A stretch of 64,000 nt of DNA, from positions 4,836,001 to 4,900,000 of the forward strand of contig NZ_CP036274.1 of the NCBI RefSeq assembly GCF_007747655.1. Reading direction: 5' to 3'. Under the pieces are notes generated by a model. It saw only the letters and a list, made by a program, of their open reading frames with translations, was not told the origin of the DNA and made no database searches. The position numbers and the translations under genes were made by a program. Source of the DNA: Anatilimnocola aggregata (GTDB lineage Bacteria; Planctomycetota; Planctomycetia; Pirellulales; Pirellulaceae). Shown here in pieces: positions 54,301 to 62,373 of the stretch. How positions within the stretch are numbered: position 1 is the stretch's first letter; every line of letters starts with the position of its first letter.

Positions 54301-54668
54301 GCGGCACCTCCGCTGACGTGGATTGTGAGCTTGATTTCGCCGCTGGCCAGAAATTGCTCGGAAACCGTGTAGCCCTTCTTTCTGGCTTCGATCTTTGCCT
54401 TTTCTACGGCATACATCTGAAGCAGGGCGTCCAACTTGCTTTGTTCACCCCAGCGGCCGACGTAATTATCGAAGGCAACCTGCCCAGTAGAGAGGTCGCA
54501 CACGACCGGGTAAGTCCAGCCCGGCAACTTGATGCCGAGGCCAGCAGCAGAGCTCGTGAACAGCTTATGTTGGCCGTTCACTGGTGGGGCGAGGCCGAGA
54601 CGCTTACACGCGGCGTTGACCGCAGCAGCGTCCCGAACTTCTGACTTGATTTGAACGATGTGGCTAAT
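54297..54668 (-). CDS. DUF1257 protein (Ycf35-like), probable ATT start
   Basis: The 123-residue product (from 54668) matches DUF1257: SHIVQIKSEVRDAAAVNAACKRLGL at the start, then GIKLPGWTYPVVCDLSTGQVAFDNYVGRWGEQ, KLDALLQMYAVEKAKIEARKKGYTVSEQ, and the closing SGEIKLTIHV. Family members begin MSHIVQ; here the codon aligned with that Met is ATT (54666-54668), with AAGGAG 8 bases upstream. No ATG exists near it; the only other in-frame candidate is a GTG at 54746 that adds 26 unmatched residues. First gene of the DUF1257-DUF2997-small-protein set. Confidence 0.82.
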   Translation of the reverse strand: MSHIVQIKSEVRDAAAVNAACKRLGLAPPVNGQHKLFTSSAAGLGIKLPGWTYPVVCDLSTGQVAFDNYVGRWGEQSKLDALLQMYAVEKAKIEARKKGYTVSEQFLASGEIKLTIHVSGGAA

Positions 54669-54834
54669 TGCGAGATCTCCTTGATGCGGAAGAAGTGGCC
54701 AGAGATAGACGCGGCCATCAGGAGATTGTGACGCAGAAACGGCCACTATTCAGAATTAGTGCGAACTGTCCGACACCCACAGCAATAGTCTGATTGGATT
54801 CGCTTGGCGAATTGCGTTAGTAAGCTAGTCTGCC

Positions 54835-55212
54835 TCACGACATTGAGACCACCACCTTACGCTCTAAGGCCCTCGTCACCGTAGCCTTCAGCAACGCTAG
54901 GCTGCAAGGCTTCGTGAGAACTGCAAATGCACCGTCCGCCTTGGCATTCGAGGACGGATAGTCGTAACCAGACAAAATGATGACTTGCAGACTATCCTGG
55001 GTCCGTTGCAGTCGCTGCATCAGTTCCATGCCATCCATGTCCGGAAGGCTTAGGTCTAGCAGTGCGACTTGGAACTGCTGGCTACTGGCAGCCTCCAGTG
55101 CTCTACGCGGATGGTTTACGGCAACTACGTGATAGTCACTTCGCGGAAAGATCCGCGACAATATATCGAGTTGGTCAGGATCGTCGTCCACGATGAGTAA
55201 CGAGTCGCACAT
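54835..55212 (-). CDS. Single-domain response regulator
   Basis: A 125-residue receiver: LIVDDDPDQ acidic pocket, phospho-acceptor Asp in VALLDLSLPDMDGM (about residue 53), Ser in IILSGYDYP, Lys in AVLTKPCSL. The strong GGGAGGT upstream sets the start at ATG 55212. No output domain. A BON-domain gene lies 67 bases upstream and the DUF1257 set lies downstream, all on one strand. Confidence 0.88.
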   Translation of the reverse strand: MCDSLLIVDDDPDQLDILSRIFPRSDYHVVAVNHPRRALEAASSQQFQVALLDLSLPDMDGMELMQRLQRTQDSLQVIILSGYDYPSSNAKADGAFAVLTKPCSLALLKATVTRALERKVVVSMS

Positions 55213-55279
55213 GAGACCTCCCTGAATGCAGGCGGTGTGAAATGTAGAAACAGCTTTCTGCACTCACGAATGAAAAGGC

Positions 55280-55528
55280 CTACTCTGGATCAACCTCTAA
55301 GTCATCGAGAACACGCCGAACACCAGCCACATGTTTCGTGGTCTCAACTGCCAGCTGACGCAGATAAAATGAACCAACTAACCCGGATAGCTTGACAGTT
55401 CCGCCAGTAGCGGAGACGCCGATGCGTTGAAAACCACCGCGAATCCCACGCAGGTAGAGCCCGATATTTTTTGCTACGTCAGCGTCTACCGAGGCAAACG
55501 GAAGAGGAAGGTCTAGAACGGGGTTCAT
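55280..55528 (-). CDS. BON-domain protein
   Basis: An 82-residue protein consisting essentially of one BON domain: VAKNIGLYLRGIRGGFQRIGVSA..GTVKLSGLVGSFYLRQLAVETTKHVAGVRRVLDDLEV. BON domains bind membrane lipids or other BON proteins and occur in osmotic-stress proteins. No signal peptide is seen. The upstream 55529-55823 region holds no supported gene. Confidence 0.8.
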   Translation of the reverse strand: MNPVLDLPLPFASVDADVAKNIGLYLRGIRGGFQRIGVSATGGTVKLSGLVGSFYLRQLAVETTKHVAGVRRVLDDLEVDPE

Positions 55529-55823
55529 GGCTTTGTCCTATTAACGTGAGAGGGGCGTTGATTGTTCCCCAAAGTCCGAGTCAGTCCGCGAAGTACAGCA
55601 GCTCTCGAACCGAAGGATAGAAAGGACTGCCTGCACGGGCTGCCGGGGAAAACCCTATCGCGGGAAATTTTGAAGATGTTTTTTGGTTGCTTCGAATCGA
55701 GGTACAACGAGTAAGTCCCGGGCCCCCAAGCAACAGAGAAATCAAGTAATTGAAGGCAATCTTTGGTACGATAGTCGTATCTATCAATCCTTTGTCGGAA
55801 CTGCCTAACCGCTGGATACTGCC

Positions 55824-56312
55824 ATGTCACGTCTTGCCTTCGCCTCGTTGCTCATCGGATTGGTGCTGCCGGCATTCAGCTCAGCCCAAACAGTTGGCAA
55901 TAAAGAACGGCTAATTGGTAGCCCCCCGAAACCGGGTTCGAGCTCTTCATTTCGCGACGGGAGTGGCCGAAGTGCTGGTTCAGCTACGACCTCCAAGAAC
56001 GGAACAACAACATTTCGAGATAGCAGCGGCAGGAGTGCCGGCTCAGCTACGACCTCCAAGTCGGGCACAATGACTTTTCGAGACAGTAGCGGGAGGAGTG
56101 TCGGAACAGCGTCCGCGTCGAAGAGCGGGACGACAACCCTTCGCGATAGCAGCGGACGGAGTGCGGGGTCAGCAGCTACATCCCCGAGTGGAAAGACAAC
56201 TTTCCGGGACAGCAGTGGGCGAACGACCGGCTCTGCAGCTACTTCCAAGAGTGGAACCACCACATTCCGCGATAGCAGCGGCCGTGTTACCGGAACTGCT
56301 AACAAGAGGTGA
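55824..56312 (+). CDS. Secreted tandem-repeat protein
   Basis: A 162-residue protein with a signal peptide (MSRLAFASLLIGLVLPAFSSAQ) and, from residue 43, six imperfect 21-residue repeats of the form FRDSSGRSAGSATTSKSGT, the last one cut short. The repeats start about every 63 bases (55950, 56013, 56076, 56139, 56202, 56265). The motif with alternating Ser, Thr, Gly and Arg-Asp pairs looks like a surface or adhesive beta-repeat; the role is unknown. It is divergent from the BON gene and convergent with the next esterase. Confidence 0.8.
   Translation: MSRLAFASLLIGLVLPAFSSAQTVGNKERLIGSPPKPGSSSSFRDGSGRSAGSATTSKNGTTTFRDSSGRSAGSATTSKSGTMTFRDSSGRSVGTASASKSGTTTLRDSSGRSAGSAATSPSGKTTFRDSSGRTTGSAATSKSGTTTFRDSSGRVTGTANKR
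55950..56309 (+). repeat. 63-bp in-frame tandem repeat
   Basis: Five full copies and one partial copy of a 63-bp unit (21 codons) encoding the FRDSSGR.. repeat. The units differ in many bases, so they are old or under selection on the protein. Confidence 0.85.
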
Positions 56313-56325
56313 GCAACGCTCCCAG

Positions 56326-57141
56326 TCACTTCGCTTTCACCACCTCCGCGACCACGAACTCGAACGCTTCTGTCGCATCCGCGTAGTTCGTCGAGTGACC
56401 GCCCTCAGGTCGATGGATGAGCTTCACCGGACGCTCCTTTGCCTTCAGGGCTTCAGCCATGCGAAGCACGCTATCCGGAGGAACCGCACGATCTTTGCCG
56501 CCCGTAGTGCAGGCAACCGGCATGGTCAGGCGATCAAGGTGCAGTTCAGCGGATCGTTTCTTGTACTCGTCAGGCTTCTCCGCTTTGGTCCCGCCAAATG
56601 ATGCGGCAATTGCACCTTGAAACTGGTCGTACTCCACGAGGTTAGCGGTGCCGTTCATCGAAACAACTCCATCAACCAGATCAGGATGTAGTGCGGCAAA
56701 GGTAAGTGCAGCTGTGCCACCCATCGAGCCGCCGCTGACGATCACCTTGTTCACGCGGCACTTCGCCTTCAGCTCTTCGATTATCTGAACGACATCGGCC
56801 TCTGCGGCTGGGCCCATCCACGAGGTCTTCGCCCGGTAGTCCGGTGAGACGAAGATCAACTTGTGCTTTGAGGCAGCGTCGCGAGCAGCTTTGCACTCAC
56901 CCCGGCCGTCCTTCACGAACTGCCAGCGATCAGAGCCGTGGCCGTGAAGAGCGATCAGCACTGATTGCGGCTTCTCCACATCGAAGTCGTCCGGCAGGAT
57001 CACGACGTACCGCTGAACTGTGCCGTCATGTTTCGCATTGAAGACGACATCGACTGGTTCCGCTGCGGATGCGGTAGAAACGCAGAGGGTTACAATCAGA
57101 CAGGCAAACAACGCGGCGGAATGATGGCTTACGACGGGCAT
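56326..57141 (-). CDS. Secreted alpha/beta-hydrolase esterase
   Basis: A 271-residue hydrolase with a signal peptide (MPVVSHHSAALFACLIVTLCVSTASA), oxyanion loop IALHGHGSDRWQF, nucleophile GGSMGGTAAL, and candidate acid and base in TTGGKDRAVPP and GGHSTNYADA. GGGAGG before ATG 57141 fixes the start. It resembles PHB depolymerase/feruloyl-esterase-like proteins. It converges with the repeat protein gene. Confidence 0.85.
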   Translation of the reverse strand: MPVVSHHSAALFACLIVTLCVSTASAAEPVDVVFNAKHDGTVQRYVVILPDDFDVEKPQSVLIALHGHGSDRWQFVKDGRGECKAARDAASKHKLIFVSPDYRAKTSWMGPAAEADVVQIIEELKAKCRVNKVIVSGGSMGGTAALTFAALHPDLVDGVVSMNGTANLVEYDQFQGAIAASFGGTKAEKPDEYKKRSAELHLDRLTMPVACTTGGKDRAVPPDSVLRMAEALKAKERPVKLIHRPEGGHSTNYADATEAFEFVVAEVVKAK

Positions 57142-57364
57142 ATTTGCCTCCCGAATGATCGGTGAGCCCAGGAACAGAGTCGCAGTCATCTTACCGATGC
57201 TCGGCTCGCCGCTAAATGCGGCTGAGCATCGATTTGACTGGCATCACGCAGCTTGGACTTCGACGCCGTGCTTCTCCAGCAACTTCTACATGGCCGATAC
57301 AATCGCCGCGTGCTAGCTTGGACCCCAATCGCAGACGCTTCTGAGCCCGTCAGAGGATTGCAGC

Positions 57365-58108
57365 TCAATTGTCGGCCGACGTATCCTTGGTTTCACCTGA
57401 CGACTCCTTCACTGCATGGAGACACTTTGCCTCTAGTGACTTCATTCCTCGCGTCACAGTCCGAATATCGGAGTCAAGATCAGACGGGATTGCGAAGCCC
57501 AGCTTCGACAATTGCCGTTCACCGCCAACTGATGGAGGTGACATTAAGCCGAACAGAAAGTTCAGTCTGGCCCGATACTTGGCCACTTGTGCGGCAAGTT
57601 CGAACTGACTTCGGGGTGCCTGCGGTGTTTTAGAAGTAGTTCCTTTTTTCTCGAACTCTTCATGTCGACGCAACTTGATCTCTTCCTTGCTGCATCTGTC
57701 GCCAATTACTTCGCTTGCGAATGTGGATCGCCGCTCTGCCGGCACCCGCATCAATTCGAGAAAGAGCTGACGACTTGGGAGAAGAGCGGCGTCCTCACAC
57801 AACTGCAGTATCTCTTCGACGTCCATCTCGCTGAATGTATTGCCGCATTGTCGGGCATCGTAGACAGATGCTTTCTTCGAGCCTGTCTCGTTCATGACCT
57901 CGATAATGACTTTCGTCATGCTTGGGCGGCCACTTCGCGTTTTGCCGCGTCCTTTGAGTTTGCCAGGAGGGGTATTCTCCTCGATGAATCTGGCGACTCG
58001 ATCTCTGATGTCCCACGCCTCACGGAAGTAAGCTCGGACTTCTGCACTGCTTTGCGCGAACTGCTCGTCGAAGGGCTTAGTTGGGAAATTGGTAAGTTGA
58101 ATTGGCAT
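57365..58108 (-). CDS. Unknown helical protein, 247 residues
   Basis: I recognise no family. The product is charged and mostly helical (MPIQLTNFPTKPFDEQFAQS.., RVARFIEENTPPGKLKGRGKTRSGRP.., FSEMDVEEILQLCEDAALLP), with a central lysine/arginine-rich stretch and no signal peptide. It might bind nucleic acid. An in-frame GTG at 58165 would add 19 residues. It stands apart from operons, with about 220 bases on one side and nearly 800 on the other. Confidence 0.55.
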   Translation of the reverse strand: MPIQLTNFPTKPFDEQFAQSSAEVRAYFREAWDIRDRVARFIEENTPPGKLKGRGKTRSGRPSMTKVIIEVMNETGSKKASVYDARQCGNTFSEMDVEEILQLCEDAALLPSRQLFLELMRVPAERRSTFASEVIGDRCSKEEIKLRRHEEFEKKGTTSKTPQAPRSQFELAAQVAKYRARLNFLFGLMSPPSVGGERQLSKLGFAIPSDLDSDIRTVTRGMKSLEAKCLHAVKESSGETKDTSADN

Positions 58109-58224
58109 ATGACCATTCCGTTTGTCTGAAAGTTGTTGAAGAGCTGATGAATGTTCAGCCCACAATCTTCAGCGTAGCGCTAACGGCAGGGGCGGCGCAA
58201 TAGCACTTCCAACTGGTTGGAGAA

Positions 58225-58524
58225 ATGGCTCAGTGCCCGCCATGGAGCCAACGCGTGCCATATCACGTGGAAGTGCGAAAGAGCGGTTGCCGGTTTAAGA
58301 AACTGGGGTACTTCCGCTACTATTTTTGGCCCGCCGATACTTCGACGCATAAGGACTTACGGCGACTGGCGGCGAAAGTTGAAAACGTTGTTGCGTTCGG
58401 CATGGTCAGACGATCTAGTGCAGTTCTGCTGATTCCTGCCTTCGAGCTTCGATTTGAACACGGCATCCACTGGCTCGGCGGCGAATGCCGTTGGAAGACA
58501 ACAACGTCACAAACACGCTGGTGA
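58225..58524 (+). CDS. Possible small protein, weak
   Basis: An open frame of 99 codons beginning ATG with GGAGA just before it. The product (VPYHVEVRKSGCRFKKLGYFRYYFWPADTS in the first 45 residues, split here for length) matches no family I know. It is the only plausible gene in the otherwise empty stretch 58109-58903, which also holds no RNA or repeat that I can see. Confidence 0.3.
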   Translation: MAQCPPWSQRVPYHVEVRKSGCRFKKLGYFRYYFWPADTSTHKDLRRLAAKVENVVAFGMVRRSSAVLLIPAFELRFEHGIHWLGGECRWKTTTSQTRW

Positions 58525-58903
58525 GCAACCGGCCAACTCTATACCGTCTTGCTGCGAACATTGCATCCTCCAGAATTGAAGAGGCGACGTAATCATCTTG
58601 GTGATTCGGACCCGTCCATGGGGCGTTTCCGTATCTGGCCGTTGCTGTTAGACTCGCCACGCAGTTAGCTCAGGCAGAAATGACGGTCTGGGTTTGCCCG
58701 TGATTTGCCCGTAAACCGCATTTGGGTGCCGGTTTGGAATCCCTGGGCACTCGATGGCATTTGGTCGTTTGCAAAGGCTGATGCGAAGCGGCCCCGAGTT
58801 AAGATTGCGGCCGTATGTTGTTTCGCAGCAACCACTTGAAATTTTAGAAAAGGTAGCAATAATCGTTCACTGGCCCGGAGTTAGGGCAGATAGCTTGGTT
58901 TAA

Positions 58904-58986
58904 GCCAGAGTGGCGGAATGGCAGACGCGCTGGATTCAAAATCCTGTATCCGCAAGGGTGTGTGGGTTCGACTCCCACCTCTGGTA
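58904..58986 (+). tRNA. tRNA-Leu (anticodon CAA)
   Basis: An 83-base tRNA: acceptor GCCAGAG pairs with CTCTGGT (one G-U pair), D arm around TGGCGGAATGGCAGACGCGC, anticodon loop TTCAAAA with CAA at 58937-58939, a long variable arm (ATCCGCAAGGGTG), T arm with GGGTTCGACTCCC and discriminator A at 58986. The long variable arm and CAA identify leucine (UUG codon). CCA is not encoded. Confidence 0.95.
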
Positions 58987-59013
58987 CTTGTTGAGAGTTA
59001 AGACTTTACGTCG

Positions 59014-59045
59014 ACCGGCTCGGGTAACTCCGCAGCCGGTTTTTT
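59014..59045 (+). terminator. Rho-independent terminator of tRNA-Leu
   Basis: A 7-bp stem (59014-59020 ACCGGCT with 59034-59040) with a 13-base loop, then six T residues, 27 bases after the tRNA. Confidence 0.82.
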
Positions 59046-59097
59046 CGTAACTGTACCTAGGTACGCTGCAATCCGTTGCCCTTGGTCCTGGGCACGG

Positions 59098-59328
59098 TCA
59101 CGATGATAGTATTCCTCGGGCGAACTTCTCCCGGCTGATTTCCTGCAGCACCTTGGGCACCGCAGCAACCATGCGGTCGAACACTTCGCGGGTCACTGGT
59201 CTGCCCTTCGATTTGTCGGCCCCTCGGGTCGGCATCTCAATCTCGGGAGCGAACGCTGAGCCATTCGGAGTTCCGTTTAGCGCCTCGGCAAGGGTAGCGA
59301 AGAAGGGACCCCTGCAAACCGGTCGCAC
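59098..59328 (-). pseudogene. Tyrosine-recombinase (integrase) remnant
   Basis: A 76-codon open frame contains KGRPVTREVFDRMVAAVPKVL, which resembles the start of the catalytic domain of planctomycete phage-type integrases (usually KGRPIT.EEFERM). It then loses the match and stops, so no catalytic RHRHY residues are present. It lies just beyond tRNA-Leu, a common site for integrated elements, and the element itself is not recognisable. Confidence 0.5.
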
Positions 59329-59343
59329 TGCAACTGCCAGATC

Positions 59344-61014
59344 CTAGGGGATTGCTACGGCCGCCTGATACTGAGCGCGGGCTTGGAAGTAGTCGAGAAG
59401 TGCCTCGATTTCGAGGTAGCGTGCGTCGAGCTCGGCGCTTTCCTGGATCGCGATTCGTAGGACATCGCTGTTGCCGAGTTCGAAGCTTCGGTACTCGGCT
59501 TTGACCAGTTTCCGAGCCAGCTCCACGCTTTGGCGGGTCCGGCCAATCCGCTCGTAGGCCGCAATCATGGCGGAGTGGGCGTCTTGAACTTCGGAGACAA
59601 TCTTATTGACAGTGAATTCTCGCTTGAGCGACAGCTGCGACAGTTTTCCCTGGGCGGACTGAATCTTGCCGTAGGCTTTGTTCCTTTGCAGCGGCACATC
59701 GAAAAGAAGCCCGGCTTCTAGCTCAAAAGGGGTTTTGTCTCCTTTGGTGCTGGCCGGGCCACCGACATCCTTGGAGGCCTCCATAACGGCCGTCAAGTTG
59801 GGCAGCAGCTCATTTTCGGATTGTTGCAAGTCGACGGCGACAATCTCTCTGACCACTGTTAATTCCCGTAGTTCGGGACGTTGGTCAACGGCTCGGCTGA
59901 TGTCGGATTCCAAATCAAAACCGCTCGGATCGGTTGGCTCCGGAAATCGAGTGGGAAGTTCGCGGGTCGAGGGAAGGATGGGATCGCCGGCATCATCTCG
60001 GAGGAACAGCGAAAGTTTAATCGCCGAGCTCTGCAGCTTACGGTTGGCTTCGATCAACTTGGCTTGCCGCGATGCGATCAAACGCTCGTTTTGTTGCAGT
60101 TCCGTTTGAGGAAGATTGCCGAGTTCCACCTGTCGGCGTATCGCCCGGTCACGCTCCTCGGCGACATCGAGCAATTCCTGAGTCACGAGATACGCTTGTC
60201 CGGCAGCTACCCAGGACCAATAGACATAGGCCGCAATCTGCACAGACTCGAGAATCTGCCGTTCAACTTGCGGAGTAACCACAGCGGCTTGGAGATCGGC
60301 GCGAGCTATCTCGGCTCGCCGTTCATCAATGGCTCGTCCGCGCAAGAGCGGAGCGGCCAGGCCCAATTTGAACTCACCTCCATCGTTTGTTTCGCGTTCG
60401 CCGTACCAGGGCTGAAAATCGCCATTGCCGATGCGGTACTGTCCATAGATCGCTCCGCCCATCCATGTCGCTTGTTCTGCCTTCACCGCGTGCCGATAGT
60501 TCTTGTAATAGCCCTGCGGCATGTTCAGCGATTCGGCAACCAACTTTACGTCGAAAACGCCCCGTGCCGACTGCTGTTTGCCAGCCGCGATCCGCGCCTC
60601 CTCCATGACACTCTGAATAAGAGGGAACTTCTCCACGACCGAAGTCTTCACCCGCTCCAGTTGCAGCAGCGGGGGTGCAAGTGTTTGATCTTGGCTAAAG
60701 CTGGGGACGATCGCGTCGAGCCGCTGGCGAGGTGTTGCCTCGGGGCTCAAGTTGGGGGCGACGAGTTGGTTCCGCTCCGGCGGGAGCGCCTCCCGGGGCA
60801 GGTCGTCTTTCACGGGAGGCGGAAGTTCCTGGGCGACAAAGTCGGACTTCGCCTCTTGAGCCACGGTCTCAACCGGCTTGTATTTCGGAGCAGCTTCATC
60901 AGCAGGGCTCCTACTTAGCGTTGGGATGTCATTTGCAGCGCCCTCTTTAAATGCCTGGCAACCGCTCGCGCAGAGTAGGCTCAATACCAGGAAAATATCC
61001 GACATCCGTGTCAT
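59344..61014 (-). CDS. TolC-like outer-membrane efflux lipoprotein
   Basis: A 556-residue outer-membrane factor, last gene of the export operon. The signal peptide ends in a lipobox (LCASGC, Cys near 19), then a proline-rich spacer (to about 120) and two TolC-type halves with long helices (ARGVFDVKLVAESLN.., YVYWSWVAAGQAYLV.., VAEERDRAIRRQVELGNLPQTEL..) and a second set (PNLTAVMEASKDVGG, KIVSEVQDAHSAMIAAYERIG). It should form an export tunnel with the HlyD-like adaptor. Its ATG overlaps the adaptor stop (ATGA). Confidence 0.88.
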   Translation of the reverse strand: MTRMSDIFLVLSLLCASGCQAFKEGAANDIPTLSRSPADEAAPKYKPVETVAQEAKSDFVAQELPPPVKDDLPREALPPERNQLVAPNLSPEATPRQRLDAIVPSFSQDQTLAPPLLQLERVKTSVVEKFPLIQSVMEEARIAAGKQQSARGVFDVKLVAESLNMPQGYYKNYRHAVKAEQATWMGGAIYGQYRIGNGDFQPWYGERETNDGGEFKLGLAAPLLRGRAIDERRAEIARADLQAAVVTPQVERQILESVQIAAYVYWSWVAAGQAYLVTQELLDVAEERDRAIRRQVELGNLPQTELQQNERLIASRQAKLIEANRKLQSSAIKLSLFLRDDAGDPILPSTRELPTRFPEPTDPSGFDLESDISRAVDQRPELRELTVVREIVAVDLQQSENELLPNLTAVMEASKDVGGPASTKGDKTPFELEAGLLFDVPLQRNKAYGKIQSAQGKLSQLSLKREFTVNKIVSEVQDAHSAMIAAYERIGRTRQSVELARKLVKAEYRSFELGNSDVLRIAIQESAELDARYLEIEALLDYFQARAQYQAAVAIP

Positions 61015-62363
61015 TTCGGCAGCTTCACTTTCTGCTTGTCTTTATCCCCGCCCGCAGACTTGGGCTCATCGGTGGAAATGACGGGCGGAAAGCCGTTTAG
61101 TTGCCGCCACAGTTCGTACCCCAGCGAGACCTCGTTGAGCAAAATCCAGCCGTTGGCACGGGCCCCTTGTCGCAGAAATTGCTCGTCCGGCCAAGGGTGT
61201 TCGACCGTGGGCCGGACCAGCACCCGGAATTTTCCTTTGCCGTCATCGGTTGCATCAATGGCAATAACTTCACCTCCGAACGTCCCCACTGCGACGCTCG
61301 GCCACCCCGCAAATTGCACGGCCGGCCAGCCCTCGAATTGCAGGCGCACTTCGCGCTGGGCACGCACGAGCGGTACGTCGTTGCCATTGATCCATAGTTC
61401 GACTGCCTGTTCCGATGTTTCGGGGACAATGGTGAAGAGCGGGTCACCTTCTTTTAGCATTTGCGCGTTGTCAGAAACATGGATACGGTAGAGGATACCG
61501 TCGCGTGGTGCGGTGACTTGCCGACGACCAAATTGGGCTGTTTTTCCCTGGATTTCGGCGAGTTCTTTCCGCGAAAGTGCTTCTTCACCTCGGGCCTGCT
61601 GATGTTTCGCTTCGGCTTCTTGAATTTTGGTTGTGGCTTCGCGGGTCTTGGCCTCGCCCTCAGCTTGCTTGGCCTTTAGGTCACTTTTGCTAGCAGCCAC
61701 GTAGTTTTCCGCAGCCTGCCGTTTCGCGACTGCCTGTTCGTATTTGGTCTGCGCCTCTTGTGCCTTGAGGGTTCCAACGATCCCCTCCTTGGCGAGTGTG
61801 CTCTGCCGCTGATGATCGAGTTCAAGCTGCCACTCGGCCGTCTTGGCCGCTGATAGATCCGCTTCGGCAGCTCGAATTTTCTGCTCCGCAACAGCGAGCA
61901 ACTGCTGATACGACTCGTTAATCAGTGTGCGGGACTGGCGATACTCTTCAATCTGCGAGAAGTACGAGTTGACCTTCTCGACGGCAAACGAAAGTTTCTG
62001 CTCCGTCGCGGTGACTTGCTGATTCAGTCGAAATGCGTGTTCGGCATCGTTGTCATCAATCTCTAATATCAACTGGCCCTTCGTCACTAACGCCCCTTCG
62101 ACGATGTTATCGCCCCAACGAGCGACACGCCCATAGACGGGTGCTTCGACCGTTTGTGGGCGCTCGGTCGGATGGTAGGCAATGACTCGGCCGGCTCCGC
62201 GTGACGTTTGCTGCCACGGCAGAAGGAGCATGGCAAAGATCGACGCGACCAAGGCGAGCAGTAGCAGTACCGCTAACGCCCTCGCGCCGATCGATGGCCG
62301 AACGAGTCGCATCGACCGCAGATGGGCGAATGAATTAACCGTGGAATGGATAGTCGCAGCCAT
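61011..62363 (-). CDS. HlyD-family periplasmic adaptor (membrane fusion protein)
   Basis: A 450-residue adaptor with an N-terminal membrane span (ALAVLLLLALVASIFAMLLLP), a lipoyl half (VEAPVYGRVARWGDNIVEGALVTKGQLI), a long alpha-helical hairpin with coiled coil (about 125-290), the second lipoyl half (VTAPRDGILYRIHVSDNAQMLKEGDPLF) and a C-terminal barrel domain. It links an inner-membrane ABC protein to the outer-membrane protein. ATG 62363 is chosen over an upstream TTG (62387). The ABC gene ends 10 bases upstream and the TolC-like gene overlaps its end. Confidence 0.88.
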   Translation of the reverse strand: MAATIHSTVNSFAHLRSMRLVRPSIGARALAVLLLLALVASIFAMLLLPWQQTSRGAGRVIAYHPTERPQTVEAPVYGRVARWGDNIVEGALVTKGQLILEIDDNDAEHAFRLNQQVTATEQKLSFAVEKVNSYFSQIEEYRQSRTLINESYQQLLAVAEQKIRAAEADLSAAKTAEWQLELDHQRQSTLAKEGIVGTLKAQEAQTKYEQAVAKRQAAENYVAASKSDLKAKQAEGEAKTREATTKIQEAEAKHQQARGEEALSRKELAEIQGKTAQFGRRQVTAPRDGILYRIHVSDNAQMLKEGDPLFTIVPETSEQAVELWINGNDVPLVRAQREVRLQFEGWPAVQFAGWPSVAVGTFGGEVIAIDATDDGKGKFRVLVRPTVEHPWPDEQFLRQGARANGWILLNEVSLGYELWRQLNGFPPVISTDEPKSAGGDKDKQKVKLPK

Positions 62364-62373
62364 GTCTGGATCG

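Noticed and set aside
55950-56309. CRISPR-like direct repeats
   Set aside because: The 63-bp units are in frame inside a signal-peptide protein, with no constant repeat and unique spacers; no cas genes are near.
58665-58859. Minus-strand 64-codon open frame upstream of tRNA-Leu
   Set aside because: It has a phage-integrase flavour at most in a few residues, too little to call; no start signal.
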